NCBI GenBank assembly: GCA_947175545.1 | Contig: CAMWNI010000008.1 | Span: forward strand, 1 to 64,000 | Reading direction: 5' to 3' | DNA length: 64,000 bases | DNA from: an uncultured Porphyromonadaceae bacterium | GTDB taxonomy: Bacteria > Bacteroidota > Bacteroidia > Bacteroidales > Muribaculaceae | Shown here: positions 8,977-18,653 of the stretch, in pieces | How the letters are laid out: each line of letters starts with the position of its first letter | Position numbering within the stretch: the first letter of the stretch is position 1 | Program-made: the position numbers and the translations under genes | The notes under the pieces: generated by a model | Databases searched by the model: none | What the model was told of the DNA's origin: nothing | Seen by the model: the letters and a program-made list of their open reading frames with translations, nothing else

Positions 8977-9389
8977 AAGTCTGATTTATTGTCGAAAAAC
9001 TGTTTAACAAAACCACTTTTGGCTTCAATGTAGCCGTTACGGTTATTTTTAAATATGGGTAAAAAGTTTATTTTAAGCATTTTCCCATTTGCAGGATGCT
9101 GATTTTTGGTGCAAATGTACAGAAAAAAATCATAATCTGGCACTATTTGTCATGTTGGTCTTTCTTCGAAAGCGGCAAGCCGATAACAGTTATGTAGCTA
9201 TGGCTACGCTCCTTCATCACAAGACAAAATACCATTCAGAGATATGCGCCTCCGGTGTTAAATATTGGGGAACGGAGACTCAGAATTTTCATCGGGTTTG
9301 GGATTCCGGATTTTTTTGTTAACTTTGCGTGTTGATTTATATAAAGACCAAAGAATTTGACGCCCGTGTTTTGGCGTCGGAAAGTATAT
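8977..9389. other. 413-bp divergent intergenic region with two promoters
   Basis: No gene is convincing here. On the minus strand TACATTTG (plus coordinates 9111-9118) is a likely -7 box for the sugar kinase and would leave a leader of about 130 bases. On the plus strand a complete promoter lies at 9297-9327. A short AT-rich stretch of homopolymeric T precedes it. I see no stable long hairpin. Confidence 0.55.
9297..9327 (+). promoter_or_regulatory. complete Bacteroidota promoter for the acyltransferase operon
   Basis: TTTG at 9297-9300 and TAACTTTG at 9320-9327 are separated by 19 bases, the ideal spacing of the -33/-7 promoter. The start codon at 9390 lies about 55 bases past the expected start of transcription. 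Confidence 0.75.
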
Positions 9390-10544
9390 ATGAACAGAGA
9401 AGATTTCAGCGACATAGCGCCGTTTGATGATAGCGATTTCCGCTCTCATATCCTGAACTTGGTTGAACAGCCGGAGTTTGCAAATGCTGTAACATGGGTT
9501 TTCCCGGATATTGAATTTTCTGCATTTGCCGAGAAACTGAAATTGGTGGATTCTCAAGAATCATTCCAATTGAGTGTTATGTGTCCGATTCTTGAGAAAC
9601 TTGCCGCACGATCCACCGATGGACTGACCTGCGACGGCATTGACAATTATAAGTCCGGCCATGCCTACACAATGATTTCCAATCATCGAGACATTGTTCT
9701 TGATGCGTCATTTCTGAACCTTTGCCTGGTACGCAATGGACAGCCGACAAGTGAGGTCGCCATCGGCAATAATCTGCTGATTATGCCGTGGATTGACGAA
9801 CTTGTGCGCCTTAACAAGAGTTTTATTGTAAAGCGCGACACCGGAATGCGTGGGGCGCTTGAAGCGGCCAAACACCTCAGTGCTTACATTCATTACTGCA
9901 TTGAGGAGAAGAAACAGAGCCTATGGATTGCCCACCGAGAAGGACGCGCCAAGGACTCGAATGACCGCACGCAGGATTCACTGATTAAGATGCTTGAACT
10001 CGGAGGTGAGGGCAGTCCGCTCGAACGCCTCCGTGAGGTAAATCTGATGCCTGTCAGCATCAGTTATGAGTTTGACCCCAACGACTATCTGAAAGCACAA
10101 GAATTCGTGCAGAAAAGACGCAATCCGGACCATAAGAAAAGCCCCAAGGATGATCTTAGGGCAATGGAGACCGGAATTATGCGCCCGAAAGGACGTATTC
10201 ATTACGCTTTTACCGAATGTCTCAACGCAAAGATTGATGCGCTGCCGCAGAATCTTGACCGCGCCCAGGCTGCCCATAAGGTAGCTGAACTGATAGATGA
10301 TGCGATACACTCCAACTATCTTCTGTATCCGATTAACTATGTTGCATATGACATGCTTGAAGGTACCAGGCGGTTTGTTGACCAATACACTGATGCTGAC
10401 GTTGACGCAGTCAATGAACGCCTTGAAACTCAGATTGCAAAGTGTCGTCTTGATGATGTTACGGACGAGGAGCGTATCTATATGCGCCGGATGATTCTGA
10501 CGATGTATTCGAATCCGCTTAAAAACAAATTGTTTAAGAATTGA
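9390..10544 (+). CDS. glycerolipid acyltransferase-like protein (PlsB/PlsC superfamily)
   Basis: A 384-residue soluble or peripheral protein. The core has SNHRDIVLDASF near residue 102, a variant of the acyltransferase His-x4-Asp block (spacing His-x5-Asp here), followed by FIVKRDTGMRG and AHREGRAKD, which resemble motifs II and III that bind the glycerol phosphate. These features place it with lysophosphatidate or glycerol-phosphate acyltransferases that have an extra C-terminal helical region. The start at 9390 fits the promoter; an upstream in-frame start at 9357 lacks support. It heads a same-strand run that also contains a conventional PlsC. Confidence 0.7.
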   Translation: MNREDFSDIAPFDDSDFRSHILNLVEQPEFANAVTWVFPDIEFSAFAEKLKLVDSQESFQLSVMCPILEKLAARSTDGLTCDGIDNYKSGHAYTMISNHRDIVLDASFLNLCLVRNGQPTSEVAIGNNLLIMPWIDELVRLNKSFIVKRDTGMRGALEAAKHLSAYIHYCIEEKKQSLWIAHREGRAKDSNDRTQDSLIKMLELGGEGSPLERLREVNLMPVSISYEFDPNDYLKAQEFVQKRRNPDHKKSPKDDLRAMETGIMRPKGRIHYAFTECLNAKIDALPQNLDRAQAAHKVAELIDDAIHSNYLLYPINYVAYDMLEGTRRFVDQYTDADVDAVNERLETQIAKCRLDDVTDEERIYMRRMILTMYSNPLKNKLFKN

Positions 10545-10578
10545 CTGCGACCTGCTTCCGGAAATTTTCTTTCTGATT

Positions 10579-11781
10579 ATGCGACTGCCTGTTATAATGA
10601 TTCTCCTTTGTCTGCTATTGCAGGTTGCAACGGACGCATATTTGTTTTTTATTGCGTGGCAGCGGAGCCGCAAGCTTCGTGCCGCAAAATTTCAACTTTG
10701 GGAAAGTGCGTTTTTTCTGGTTTATATAGTTGTTTTTCTCTGTCTGCCGAGGCGAGGCGAGAGTGACATGATGATTAGCATCTCAATGTGGATGCTGTTT
10801 GTCTATCTGACTGTATACGCAGGAAAAATCACGTTTATAATCTTTGATTTGCTGGCTTCTTTGCCGTTGTTATGGCATAAAAAGCGCGTTCGGTCTGTCA
10901 GTGTGATAGGCGTCGTCATGGGCGTGTGCGCATTCCTGCTGATGTGGTGGGGTGCGTTGGTCAATCGCTTCCGCATTGACGTCAACGAAGTCTCCGTGAG
11001 AATTGAAAATCTGCCTGCCGGATTTACCGGTTACCGAATTGCTCAGATTTCGGACCTTCACTTAGGCACGTTCGGCTCTGATACGACGTTCGTCCACAAA
11101 TTAGTTGAAACTGTCAATGGTCTGCATCCTGACATGGTTGTATTCACCGGCGATATTGTCAACCGGCGTTCCGAAGAACTCAGACCGTTTGTGTCCGTTC
11201 TTGGACGACTTGAGGCAAAGGATGGCGTATTTTCCATTCTTGGAAATCACGACTATGGAGATTATGTTGACTGGGATTCGCCCGAGGAAAAGGAACTCAA
11301 CATGGAGCAACTGATGGACATGCAGCTTGAGATGAACTGGGAGTTGCTGACTAATAGTTCGGCAGTTGTTTATGGTGACCAGGCCGGTGACTCAATTGTT
11401 ATCATTGGCACTGAAAATTGGGGTGACGCACCGTTTCCGACCTATGGCAACCTAAGGACTGCCTATTCGACTCCGGCCGACTCGGCAGTGAAGATACTTC
11501 TGACCCACAACCCTGTCCACTGGCAGAGTGAAGTTGCCCCGGTTGACTCTCTGAAGATAGACCTTACGCTCAGCGGCCACACTCATGCAATGCAGATTGC
11601 CGTTGGCCGGCTGAGTCCGGCCTCTATGCGCTATGAGACCTGGGGTGGAATGTATGATAGCCCGGACGGGAAACGTCCGCTTTATGTAAACATCGGAGCC
11701 GGGGCCGTCGGAATTCCGATGCGCATAGGAGCAACTCCGGAAATTACAGTCTTTACACTTATTCCTCAAAAGATACGCTGA
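10579..11781 (+). CDS. membrane-anchored metallophosphoesterase (YkuE-like)
   Basis: A 400-residue protein. About four hydrophobic segments occupy the first 130 residues, and a calcineurin-like phosphoesterase domain follows. Metal-binding motifs appear in order: SDLHLG near residue 158, FTGDIVN, LGNHDYG and LSGHTHAMQ near residue 335. Such proteins cleave phosphomonoesters or diesters using two metal ions; some act on lipid precursors such as UDP-diacylglucosamine, but the substrate cannot be assigned. It sits 34 bases after an acyltransferase and 3 bases before tex. Confidence 0.85.
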   Translation: MRLPVIMILLCLLLQVATDAYLFFIAWQRSRKLRAAKFQLWESAFFLVYIVVFLCLPRRGESDMMISISMWMLFVYLTVYAGKITFIIFDLLASLPLLWHKKRVRSVSVIGVVMGVCAFLLMWWGALVNRFRIDVNEVSVRIENLPAGFTGYRIAQISDLHLGTFGSDTTFVHKLVETVNGLHPDMVVFTGDIVNRRSEELRPFVSVLGRLEAKDGVFSILGNHDYGDYVDWDSPEEKELNMEQLMDMQLEMNWELLTNSSAVVYGDQAGDSIVIIGTENWGDAPFPTYGNLRTAYSTPADSAVKILLTHNPVHWQSEVAPVDSLKIDLTLSGHTHAMQIAVGRLSPASMRYETWGGMYDSPDGKRPLYVNIGAGAVGIPMRIGATPEITVFTLIPQKIR

Positions 11782-11784
11782 CTT

Positions 11785-13935
11785 GTGAGAATTCCAACAA
11801 CTGACTTGCCTTGCATTATCGCTGGAGAACTTAATCTGCAGCGAAAGCAGGTAAACGCCACAATAAAACTTCTTGACGACGGAGCTACGGTTCCCTTTAT
11901 CGCTCGCTATCGCAAGGAACAGACCCTTGATTTGGATGAAACTCAGGTTCGCGCGATTCAACTAAGGCTTGAATCGTTGCGTGACTTTCTTAAAAGACGA
12001 GAATTTGTTGTTGAACAGATTCGTGATGCCGGTGCGTTGACCCCCGAACTGGCAGAGCGCATTGAACATACTCTGGACTCGGCAACGCTTGAAGACATAT
12101 ACCTGCCTTTTAAGCCCAAGCGACGTACTCGCGCCGAAATGGCCCGTGAAAAAGGGCTGGAGCCTCTTGCGCGTATGATTATGGCTCAGAACGCAAGCGG
12201 ATTGCAGACCATTGCACGCAAATTTGTCGGGAAAGACAAGGTGTCTTCAATTAATGAAGCTCTCGCAGGCGCGTGTGATATCATGGCCGAATGGATGAGC
12301 GAAAATGAAAAAGCCCGTAATCTTGTTCGCTCGCGTTACCAGCGTAGTGCAGTCCTGACCTCCAGATTTAACAAGAAAGCCGAGAACACGGCTGACGATA
12401 TCTATAGAAACTATTACGATTATTCCCAGCCGCTTCGCCAGGTTGCCTCTCATCGTTATCTGGCGGTTAGGCGCGGCGAGGCTGAGGGGATATTAAAGGT
12501 TGACATTTCAATCAACGATGATGAAATGATCGAGCGCCTCGGTCGCTTCTTTGTTAAGCCTGTGGCAACGGATGAATCGGCTGAATTCGTGATGAACGCG
12601 GTTCGCGATGCTTACCGACGTCTGATCCGCCCCTCTATTGAGACTGAAATCGCTGCTGCCGCGAAGGAAAAAGCTGATATGGGGGCGATTGAACTGTTTT
12701 CTGACAATCTGCGCCAGCGACTGATGGCTCCGCCAATGTTTGGAAAGCGTGTGATGGGTATAGACCCCGGATTCAAGTCCGGATGCAAGGTTGTCTGTCT
12801 TGATGCTCAGGGACGATTTCTTGCTTATGAAATAATTTATCCTAACGCTCCGGTCAATGATCTCCATGGCGCAACGTATACCATCTGTTCAATGGTAGAT
12901 AATCTTCGGGTTGACGTCATCGCCGTCGGCTCCGGTACGGCAGGGCGCGAGACAGAGAAATTTCTCCGCAACCTTCGCTTTCCGCGTAGGGTGCAGATTT
13001 GTAGCGTTAGTGAAGATGGAGCGTCTGTTTATTCAGCCTCCGAACTTGCACGCGAAGAATTTCCAGACCTTGACCTTACTGTCCGTGGAGCCGTCAGCAT
13101 TGGGCGCAGACTTCTGGACCCTCTTGCCGAGCTGGTCAAGATTGAACCGAAAAGTATCGGTGTTGGACAGTATCAGCATGACGTCAATCAGGACAAATTA
13201 CAGCAGGCACTTGACAATACGGTTGAAAGTTGCGTGAACTCTGTTGGTGTTAATGTAAATACTGCCTCAAGGGCGCTACTTGGCTATGTCAGCGGAATTG
13301 GACCTGCATTAGCCCGATATATAGTTGACTTTCGTAACGAGAACGGCCCGTTTAAGTCCCGTCAGGAGTTGCTTAATGTTCCTCGTCTTGGCGAAAAGGC
13401 ATTCCAGCAGTGTGCAGGTTTCCTTCGAATTCCCGGAGCGAAAAATCCGCTTGACAACACGGCGATTCATCCTGAACGTTACGAACTTGTCGAACAGATG
13501 GCTAAAGACTTGCGTACATCGGTTGGCCAGTTGAAAGCGTCTGACATAAATATTGCCAATTATCTGGACAAGTCGACCGGTGAAGCCACTCTGCGAATGA
13601 TTGTAGAAGAGCTTGAGAAGCCGGGGCGTGATCCGCGAGGTGAGGCTGAATCAACTCAGTTTGATGAGGGCATCACGTCAATTCACAGCCTGCATCCCGG
13701 AATGGAAGTTACCGGTAAGGTCAACAACATAACTGCATTTGGAGCTTTTGTGGACCTTGGCATCAAGGAAAACGGGCTGATTCATGTTTCGCAGTTGAGT
13801 GATGCGTTCGTGTCGAATCCGCTTGAAGTCGTGCGCATTGACCAGACCGTTCGTGTCAGGGTTCTTGATGTTGATTATGACCGCGGACGCATTGCATTAA
13901 CCCTAAAGGGTATGACCCCGCCAGCCAATCCGTGA
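11785..13935 (+). CDS. tex: Tex-family S1 RNA-binding transcription accessory protein
   Basis: A 716-residue Tex protein of normal length. It has the N-terminal helical region (FIARYRKEQTLDLDETQ near residue 38), the YqgF/RNase H-like domain (MGIDPGFKSGCK near residue 330), helix-hairpin-helix repeats (GYVSGIGPALA) and a C-terminal S1 domain (VNNITAFGAFVDLGIKENG near residue 650). Tex binds nucleic acids and influences transcription and stress tolerance. No ATG fits, so a GTG start at 11785 is used, 3 bases after the preceding stop; the next gene overlaps the stop codon. Confidence 0.93.
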   Translation: MRIPTTDLPCIIAGELNLQRKQVNATIKLLDDGATVPFIARYRKEQTLDLDETQVRAIQLRLESLRDFLKRREFVVEQIRDAGALTPELAERIEHTLDSATLEDIYLPFKPKRRTRAEMAREKGLEPLARMIMAQNASGLQTIARKFVGKDKVSSINEALAGACDIMAEWMSENEKARNLVRSRYQRSAVLTSRFNKKAENTADDIYRNYYDYSQPLRQVASHRYLAVRRGEAEGILKVDISINDDEMIERLGRFFVKPVATDESAEFVMNAVRDAYRRLIRPSIETEIAAAAKEKADMGAIELFSDNLRQRLMAPPMFGKRVMGIDPGFKSGCKVVCLDAQGRFLAYEIIYPNAPVNDLHGATYTICSMVDNLRVDVIAVGSGTAGRETEKFLRNLRFPRRVQICSVSEDGASVYSASELAREEFPDLDLTVRGAVSIGRRLLDPLAELVKIEPKSIGVGQYQHDVNQDKLQQALDNTVESCVNSVGVNVNTASRALLGYVSGIGPALARYIVDFRNENGPFKSRQELLNVPRLGEKAFQQCAGFLRIPGAKNPLDNTAIHPERYELVEQMAKDLRTSVGQLKASDINIANYLDKSTGEATLRMIVEELEKPGRDPRGEAESTQFDEGITSIHSLHPGMEVTGKVNNITAFGAFVDLGIKENGLIHVSQLSDAFVSNPLEVVRIDQTVRVRVLDVDYDRGRIALTLKGMTPPANP

Positions 13936-14312
13936 CTGACTGCATCCTGACATTAGGCTCAAATTGTCCTGCCCGCGAACGCATGATGGCGATTGCGGCC
14001 GATTGGATCGCATCTACTTTCGGAGTTTTCGAAAGTTCCGGCGTTTATTCAACGCGCGCACTCAACGGAACATCTCCTGACTATCTGAATATGGTTGTAA
14101 AAGTTGCGACATCATTATCGGCTGAACGCGTTATCGCCATTGGAAAGGAATTTGAGCGGTGTTGCGGACGCACCCCGCAGTCGAAAACCTCCGGATTGAT
14201 TGAGATGGATGTCGATCTTGTGCAGTATGGTGGCGTGGTTTTACGTCCGGAGGAATTCACCCGTTCATATTTTATGACCGGATTTAAGCGGATATCCGCT
14301 AAAAATTCGTAA
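13932..14312 (+). CDS. HPPK-like protein (folate pathway pyrophosphokinase, FolK-like), short
   Basis: A 126-residue protein beginning with TLGSN, the first HPPK motif, and ending with MDVDLVQYGG, matching the metal-binding Asp-x-Asp motif of 6-hydroxymethyl-7,8-dihydropterin pyrophosphokinase. Typical enzymes are about 150-160 residues, and the Arg/Trp loop normally before the Asp pair is reduced to CGRTPQSKTSG, so activity is uncertain. It starts with GTG, overlapping the tex stop codon by GTGA. A 14-base palindrome lies inside its 3' end. Confidence 0.65.
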   Translation: MTDCILTLGSNCPARERMMAIAADWIASTFGVFESSGVYSTRALNGTSPDYLNMVVKVATSLSAERVIAIGKEFERCCGRTPQSKTSGLIEMDVDLVQYGGVVLRPEEFTRSYFMTGFKRISAKNS

Positions 14313-14317
14313 ATTTG
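14287..14317 (+). promoter_or_regulatory. palindrome and -7 box upstream of the GH13 gene
   Basis: AGCGGATATCCGCT at 14287-14300 is a perfect 14-base palindrome, followed 9 bases later by the -7 box TAAATTTG at 14310-14317. The GH13 start codon at 14324 is only 6 bases beyond the box, so a transcript started here would be nearly leaderless. The palindrome is placed like an operator, though it also encodes the end of the HPPK-like protein. Confidence 0.5.
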
Positions 14318-14323
14318 CATTTC

Positions 14324-15991
14324 ATGAAACCAATTATTTATCAACTTCTGCCGCGCCTGTTCGGAAACCGTACGGAAAACCCCATTCCGTGCGGAACTAT
14401 TGAGCAGAATGGTTCCGGTAAGTTTAAGGATATTACTTCGTCGGCCCTGCGCGCAATAAAATCACTCGGAGCTACTCATGTATGGTTCACGGGCGTTATT
14501 GAACATGCCCATCGACCTGACTACTCTGCCTTTGGCATACAGAAGCATAATCCGCATGTCATCAAGGGTGAGGCCGGTTCTCCTTATGCGATTACGGACT
14601 ATTATGACGTTGACCCTGACCTTGCCGTCAACCCGGCCAAGCGAATGGAGGAGTTTGATGCACTTGTTGCCCGGACTCATGCCGTCGGACTGAAGGTTGT
14701 GATTGATTTCGTCCCTAACCATGTTGCGCGCGAGTATCATTCGGATGTTGCGCCTGCCGGAGTGCGCGATTTGGGCGCGGATGACAATGTGTGTCACAGC
14801 TTTAATCCTCAAAACAATTTCTATTATCTGCCCGGCACGCGCTTCGCTCCGACCAATGTTCATCTGGGCGACTATGTCGAAGAGCCTGCAAAGGCTTCCG
14901 GTAACGACTGTTTCACACCGTCGCCTGACCGCAATGACTGGTACGAGACCGTGAAACTTAACTATGGTGTCGACTATTGCGGAGGAGGAACCAAGTATTT
15001 CGATCCGATCCCCGATACCTGGACTAAAATGGTCCATATTCTGAAGTATTGGGCCGAGAAAGGCGTTGACGCTTTCCGGTGTGACATGGCGTTCATGGTT
15101 CCGGTTGAATTTTGGCGTTGGGCTATCCCCCAGGTTCGAAAAGTACGCAAAAACATTGAGTTTATTGCTGAAATTTATGACGTCAATCTCTATCGCACGT
15201 TTATTGATGCAGGTTTCGACTATCTCTATGATAAGGTAAACCTTTATGACACGCTTCGTGCAATCCAATGCTTTGGTGTGGGTGCCGACCGGTTGACAGC
15301 CTGCTGGCAGACTGTTGACGGACTTGGCGACCACATGCTCAATTTCCTTGAGAACCATGACGAGCAGCGCTATGCGTCAACATTCTATGCCGGAGATGCC
15401 TCGACTGTGTTGCCGTCGTTGGTCGTTGCATCAACGATTTCAACCGGACCTATGATGATATATTTTGGTCAGGAACTTGGCGAACGCGGAATGGACGCCG
15501 AAGGCTTCAGTGGTGAAGATGGACGAACAACAATCTTTGACTATTGGACCGTGTCAACAGTCAGCCGATGGCTTCGTGGGGGCAAACCTTCGACCGCGTC
15601 TCTGACTGATTCTGAGGTGCGTCTGCGTAATCTTTACATGAAGGTTCTGAATGTTGCCGCTTCAGAACCTGCGATTGCCTGCGGTTCGTTTTTTGATCTG
15701 ATGTATGTCAATTATGACAATTCTGGCTTTAATCCTCATCGCCATTATGCTTATTTGCGTCATAAAGAAAACGAAACACTTCTGATTGCGGTGAATTTTG
15801 ATTCAACAGAGGCCGATATGGAAATAAATCTTCCGCGCCATGCCTTCGATGTTCTCAATATTGCTGAAGGCGAATATGATGCGGTTGAGTTGCTTTCCGG
15901 ACGGAAATCGCGCAAAACCGTCTCGTCTGAAATCCCGTTTGTAACTAAAGTTCAGCCTCACGGCGCCGTTATCTGGAAACTGAAACGATGA
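14324..15991 (+). CDS. GH13-family alpha-amylase-like enzyme
   Basis: A 555-residue cytoplasmic glycoside hydrolase of family 13; no signal peptide is seen. Conserved regions are DFVPNHVA near residue 130, DAFRCDMAF (nucleophile Asp) near 251, FIAEIYD (acid/base Glu) near 283 and ENHDEQR (third Asp) near 345. The enzyme likely acts on alpha-1,4 or alpha-1,6 glucans inside the cell, which fits the glycogen synthase and phosphorylase found 8 kb downstream, but substrate and hydrolase versus transferase activity are not decided. The gene overlaps plsC by ATGA. Confidence 0.87.
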   Translation: MKPIIYQLLPRLFGNRTENPIPCGTIEQNGSGKFKDITSSALRAIKSLGATHVWFTGVIEHAHRPDYSAFGIQKHNPHVIKGEAGSPYAITDYYDVDPDLAVNPAKRMEEFDALVARTHAVGLKVVIDFVPNHVAREYHSDVAPAGVRDLGADDNVCHSFNPQNNFYYLPGTRFAPTNVHLGDYVEEPAKASGNDCFTPSPDRNDWYETVKLNYGVDYCGGGTKYFDPIPDTWTKMVHILKYWAEKGVDAFRCDMAFMVPVEFWRWAIPQVRKVRKNIEFIAEIYDVNLYRTFIDAGFDYLYDKVNLYDTLRAIQCFGVGADRLTACWQTVDGLGDHMLNFLENHDEQRYASTFYAGDASTVLPSLVVASTISTGPMMIYFGQELGERGMDAEGFSGEDGRTTIFDYWTVSTVSRWLRGGKPSTASLTDSEVRLRNLYMKVLNVAASEPAIACGSFFDLMYVNYDNSGFNPHRHYAYLRHKENETLLIAVNFDSTEADMEINLPRHAFDVLNIAEGEYDAVELLSGRKSRKTVSSEIPFVTKVQPHGAVIWKLKR

Positions 15992-16701
15992 TTGTTATCT
16001 ATCGCATTTATCAATTTACGATTATGTGGCCTCTTATGCTGGCGGTCACATTTCTTACGGCCATGTTGACAGCTCTCGGCTCAATGGCTTTTGGAGGGCG
16101 ATGGTGGGGCTACTATCCGCCGGCTTTATGGTCACGCATAATGTGCATCCTTTCGTTTGTGAAGGTTGAAGTTCGTGGTCGTGAGCATATTTCCCGCGGC
16201 ACAAGCTACGTTTTCGTTGCGAATCATCAGGGCGCATACGATATCTTTTCGGTCTATGGTTATCTTGGCCACAATTTCAAGTGGATGATGAAAAAGAGCC
16301 TTGAGAATATTCCGTTGGTAGGGTGGGCATGCAAGCGCGCCGGCCAGATTTTTGTTGACAATTCCTCTCCACATGCTATCCATCAGACGATGGTTGCTGC
16401 TGAAAAACAGCTGGCCGGAGGTATGAGTCTCGTCGTGTTTCCTGAAGGTGCGCGCTCTTGGGACGGCCGTATGCGGCGTTTCAAACGCGGTGCTTACACA
16501 CTTGCCCGGGAGTTCGGTCTCCCGGTCGTCCCTCTGACAATTGACGGCGCGTTTCATGTGATGCCCCGTTATGCTCGACTTCCGCGTTATGGAAAAATTA
16601 TCCTGACGGTTCATGAACCCATCGCCTCGACCGAACCGGAACTGATTGAACTCTCGCGTCAGGCAATAGCCTCCTCTCTTCCTTGCGACGAGACATTGTG
16701 A
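15988..16701 (+). CDS. plsC: 1-acyl-sn-glycerol-3-phosphate acyltransferase (PlsC)
   Basis: A 237-residue inner-membrane acyltransferase that adds the second acyl chain to lysophosphatidate in phospholipid synthesis. A hydrophobic N-terminus is followed by the catalytic block VANHQGAYDIF (His-x4-Asp) near residue 78 and VVFPEGARSWDG (motif III) near residue 150. The start overlaps the GH13 stop by ATGA, so the two are translationally coupled. All key residues appear present. Confidence 0.88.
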   Translation: MIVIYRIYQFTIMWPLMLAVTFLTAMLTALGSMAFGGRWWGYYPPALWSRIMCILSFVKVEVRGREHISRGTSYVFVANHQGAYDIFSVYGYLGHNFKWMMKKSLENIPLVGWACKRAGQIFVDNSSPHAIHQTMVAAEKQLAGGMSLVVFPEGARSWDGRMRRFKRGAYTLAREFGLPVVPLTIDGAFHVMPRYARLPRYGKIILTVHEPIASTEPELIELSRQAIASSLPCDETL

Positions 16702-16754
16702 TTGAAATTTTTGCAAGCGAAAACATATACATATATAAATTATAATTAGAGACA

Positions 16755-18653
16755 ATGCGTAAATGGCGAATTGAAGACAGCGCCGAACTGTACAACATCA
16801 ACGGCTGGGGACTGACTTACTTTTCGATTAACGAAAAAGGACATGTAGCAGTTACTCCGCGCGAGGGTTTCGCCTCGGTGGACATCAAGGAAGTTATGGA
16901 TGAACTTCAGGTAAGAGACATCCAGGCTCCGGTGCTGTTGCGTTTCCCTGATATTCTTGATAATCGTGTAGAAAAAATCTCGTGTTGCTTCAAAAAAGCG
17001 GCAAAGGAATATGACTACAAAGCCTCAAACTATGTAATCTACCCTATTAAAGTCAATCAGATTCGTGAAGTCGTCGAAGAGATAGTCACCCACGGCAAGA
17101 AGTTCAACATCGGACTTGAAGCAGGTTCAAAACCGGAACTTCATGCGGTTCTTGCAACTAATATCGACCAGAACGCACTGATTATATGCAATGGATACAA
17201 GGATGAAGACTATATTGAACTCGCATTGCTCGCTCAGAAAATGGGTCGCAACATTTTCCTCGTTGTAGAAAAACTCAACGAATTGAAAATAATTGCGCGC
17301 ATCTCGAAGCGTATCAGCATTGTTCCCAATATCGGTATCCGTATCAAAATTTCAAACTCAGGCTCCGGAAAATGGGAAGAGAGCGGTGGCGATCAAAGTA
17401 AGTTCGGTCTGAATTCGTCTGAACTGCTTCAGGCTGTCGATTTCCTGGAAAAGAACAACATGAGAGAGTCGCTTCGACTGATTCATTTCCATATAGGCAG
17501 TCAGATTACCAAGATTCGCCGAATCAAAAATGCGCTACGTGAAGCTGTTCAGTTCTACGTCCAACTGACGCGCATGGGCTTTAACATTGATTTTGTTGAT
17601 ATCGGCGGCGGTCTGGGTGTTGACTATGACGGAACGCGTACGTCAACGAGCGAAAGTTCCATGAACTATTCAATTCAGGAGTATGCCAACGATGCCGTAT
17701 CGGCTCTCGTCGATGTTTGCGTTAAAAACGAGATCAAACAGCCGAACATCATTACCGAAAGCGGACGCTCACTGAGCGCCCACCATTCCGTTCTCATTTT
17801 CGAAGCGTTGGAGTCAACCTCGCTGCCTGAATGGAGCGATAACGAGGAGATTGATGACGATGCCCACGAACTTTTGCGCGAACTCTATCAGATTTGGGAC
17901 AAATTGGATCAACCACGCATCTTTGAGTCGTGGCATGATGCACTCCAGATTCGAGAAGAGGCTCTTGAGCTTTTCTCAATTGGTCTGCTCGACCTGAAAA
18001 CGCGCGCTCGCATTGAACAGCTTTTCTGGAGTATTGCACGTGAGGTCTCTGATCTTTCATCGTCAATGAAGCATCCGCCGGAAGAGTTGAGGAAGGTTGC
18101 CCGAATGATTCCGGACAAGTATTTCTGTAATTTCTCGCTGTTCCAGTCGTTGCCTGACAGTTGGGCAATTGACCAGCTTTTCCCGATTATGCCGATTAGC
18201 CGTTTGGACGAAAAACCCACGCGCACGGCAACGATTCAGGATATGACCTGCGACAGTGACGGCAAAATCGCTCACTTCATCACTTCCAATGGACTTGTCG
18301 ACTCTCTGCCGGTCCATCCGATTAAGTCGGGTGAACCTTATTATATAGGTGTATTCCTTGTAGGAGCATATCAGGAAATCCTTGGTGACCTGCACAATCT
18401 CTTTGGTGATACCAATGCTGTCCATATTGATGTCTACAAGGACCATTATGAAATTGACAAGATTATCGACGGAGAGACCGTTGCCGAAGTTCTGGACTAT
18501 GTCCAGTTTAACTCGAAGAAACTTGTCCGTAATGTAGAAACGTGGGTAACCGCTTCGATGAAAGCTGGAAAGATTTCGCCCGAAGAGGGCAGAGAATTCC
18601 TTGGGAACTACCGTAGCGGACTGTATGGTTATACTTACCTCGAACGAGACTGA
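16755..18653 (+). CDS. speA: biosynthetic arginine decarboxylase
   Basis: A 632-residue PLP enzyme that converts arginine to agmatine, the first step of a polyamine route. The PLP lysine is in YPIKVNQIREVVEE near residue 97. The large TIM-barrel continues with HFHIGSQI and GGGLGVDYDG, and the C-terminal part has the glycine-rich and Cys-containing regions of the SpeA type (IQDMTCDSDGK). Length is normal. The truA start overlaps the stop codon, so translation is coupled. Confidence 0.95.
   Translation: MRKWRIEDSAELYNINGWGLTYFSINEKGHVAVTPREGFASVDIKEVMDELQVRDIQAPVLLRFPDILDNRVEKISCCFKKAAKEYDYKASNYVIYPIKVNQIREVVEEIVTHGKKFNIGLEAGSKPELHAVLATNIDQNALIICNGYKDEDYIELALLAQKMGRNIFLVVEKLNELKIIARISKRISIVPNIGIRIKISNSGSGKWEESGGDQSKFGLNSSELLQAVDFLEKNNMRESLRLIHFHIGSQITKIRRIKNALREAVQFYVQLTRMGFNIDFVDIGGGLGVDYDGTRTSTSESSMNYSIQEYANDAVSALVDVCVKNEIKQPNIITESGRSLSAHHSVLIFEALESTSLPEWSDNEEIDDDAHELLRELYQIWDKLDQPRIFESWHDALQIREEALELFSIGLLDLKTRARIEQLFWSIAREVSDLSSSMKHPPEELRKVARMIPDKYFCNFSLFQSLPDSWAIDQLFPIMPISRLDEKPTRTATIQDMTCDSDGKIAHFITSNGLVDSLPVHPIKSGEPYYIGVFLVGAYQEILGDLHNLFGDTNAVHIDVYKDHYEIDKIIDGETVAEVLDYVQFNSKKLVRNVETWVTASMKAGKISPEEGREFLGNYRSGLYGYTYLERD

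Noticed and set aside
9010..9040. GG-N10-GC spacing resembling a third sigma-54 promoter
   Set aside because: Only the GG and GC dinucleotides fit; the flanking consensus is poor and a full -33/-7 promoter already serves the gene downstream.
9089..9322. A 77-codon frame in the spacer between the sugar kinase and acyltransferase genes
   Set aside because: It crosses the promoter of the next operon, lacks a start context and has no protein-like features.
14462..15358. A long open frame of 298 codons on the minus strand inside the GH13 gene
   Set aside because: It is the mirror of a well-supported GH13 coding region with conserved catalytic motifs; the antisense product has no recognisable domains and no promoter or start context.
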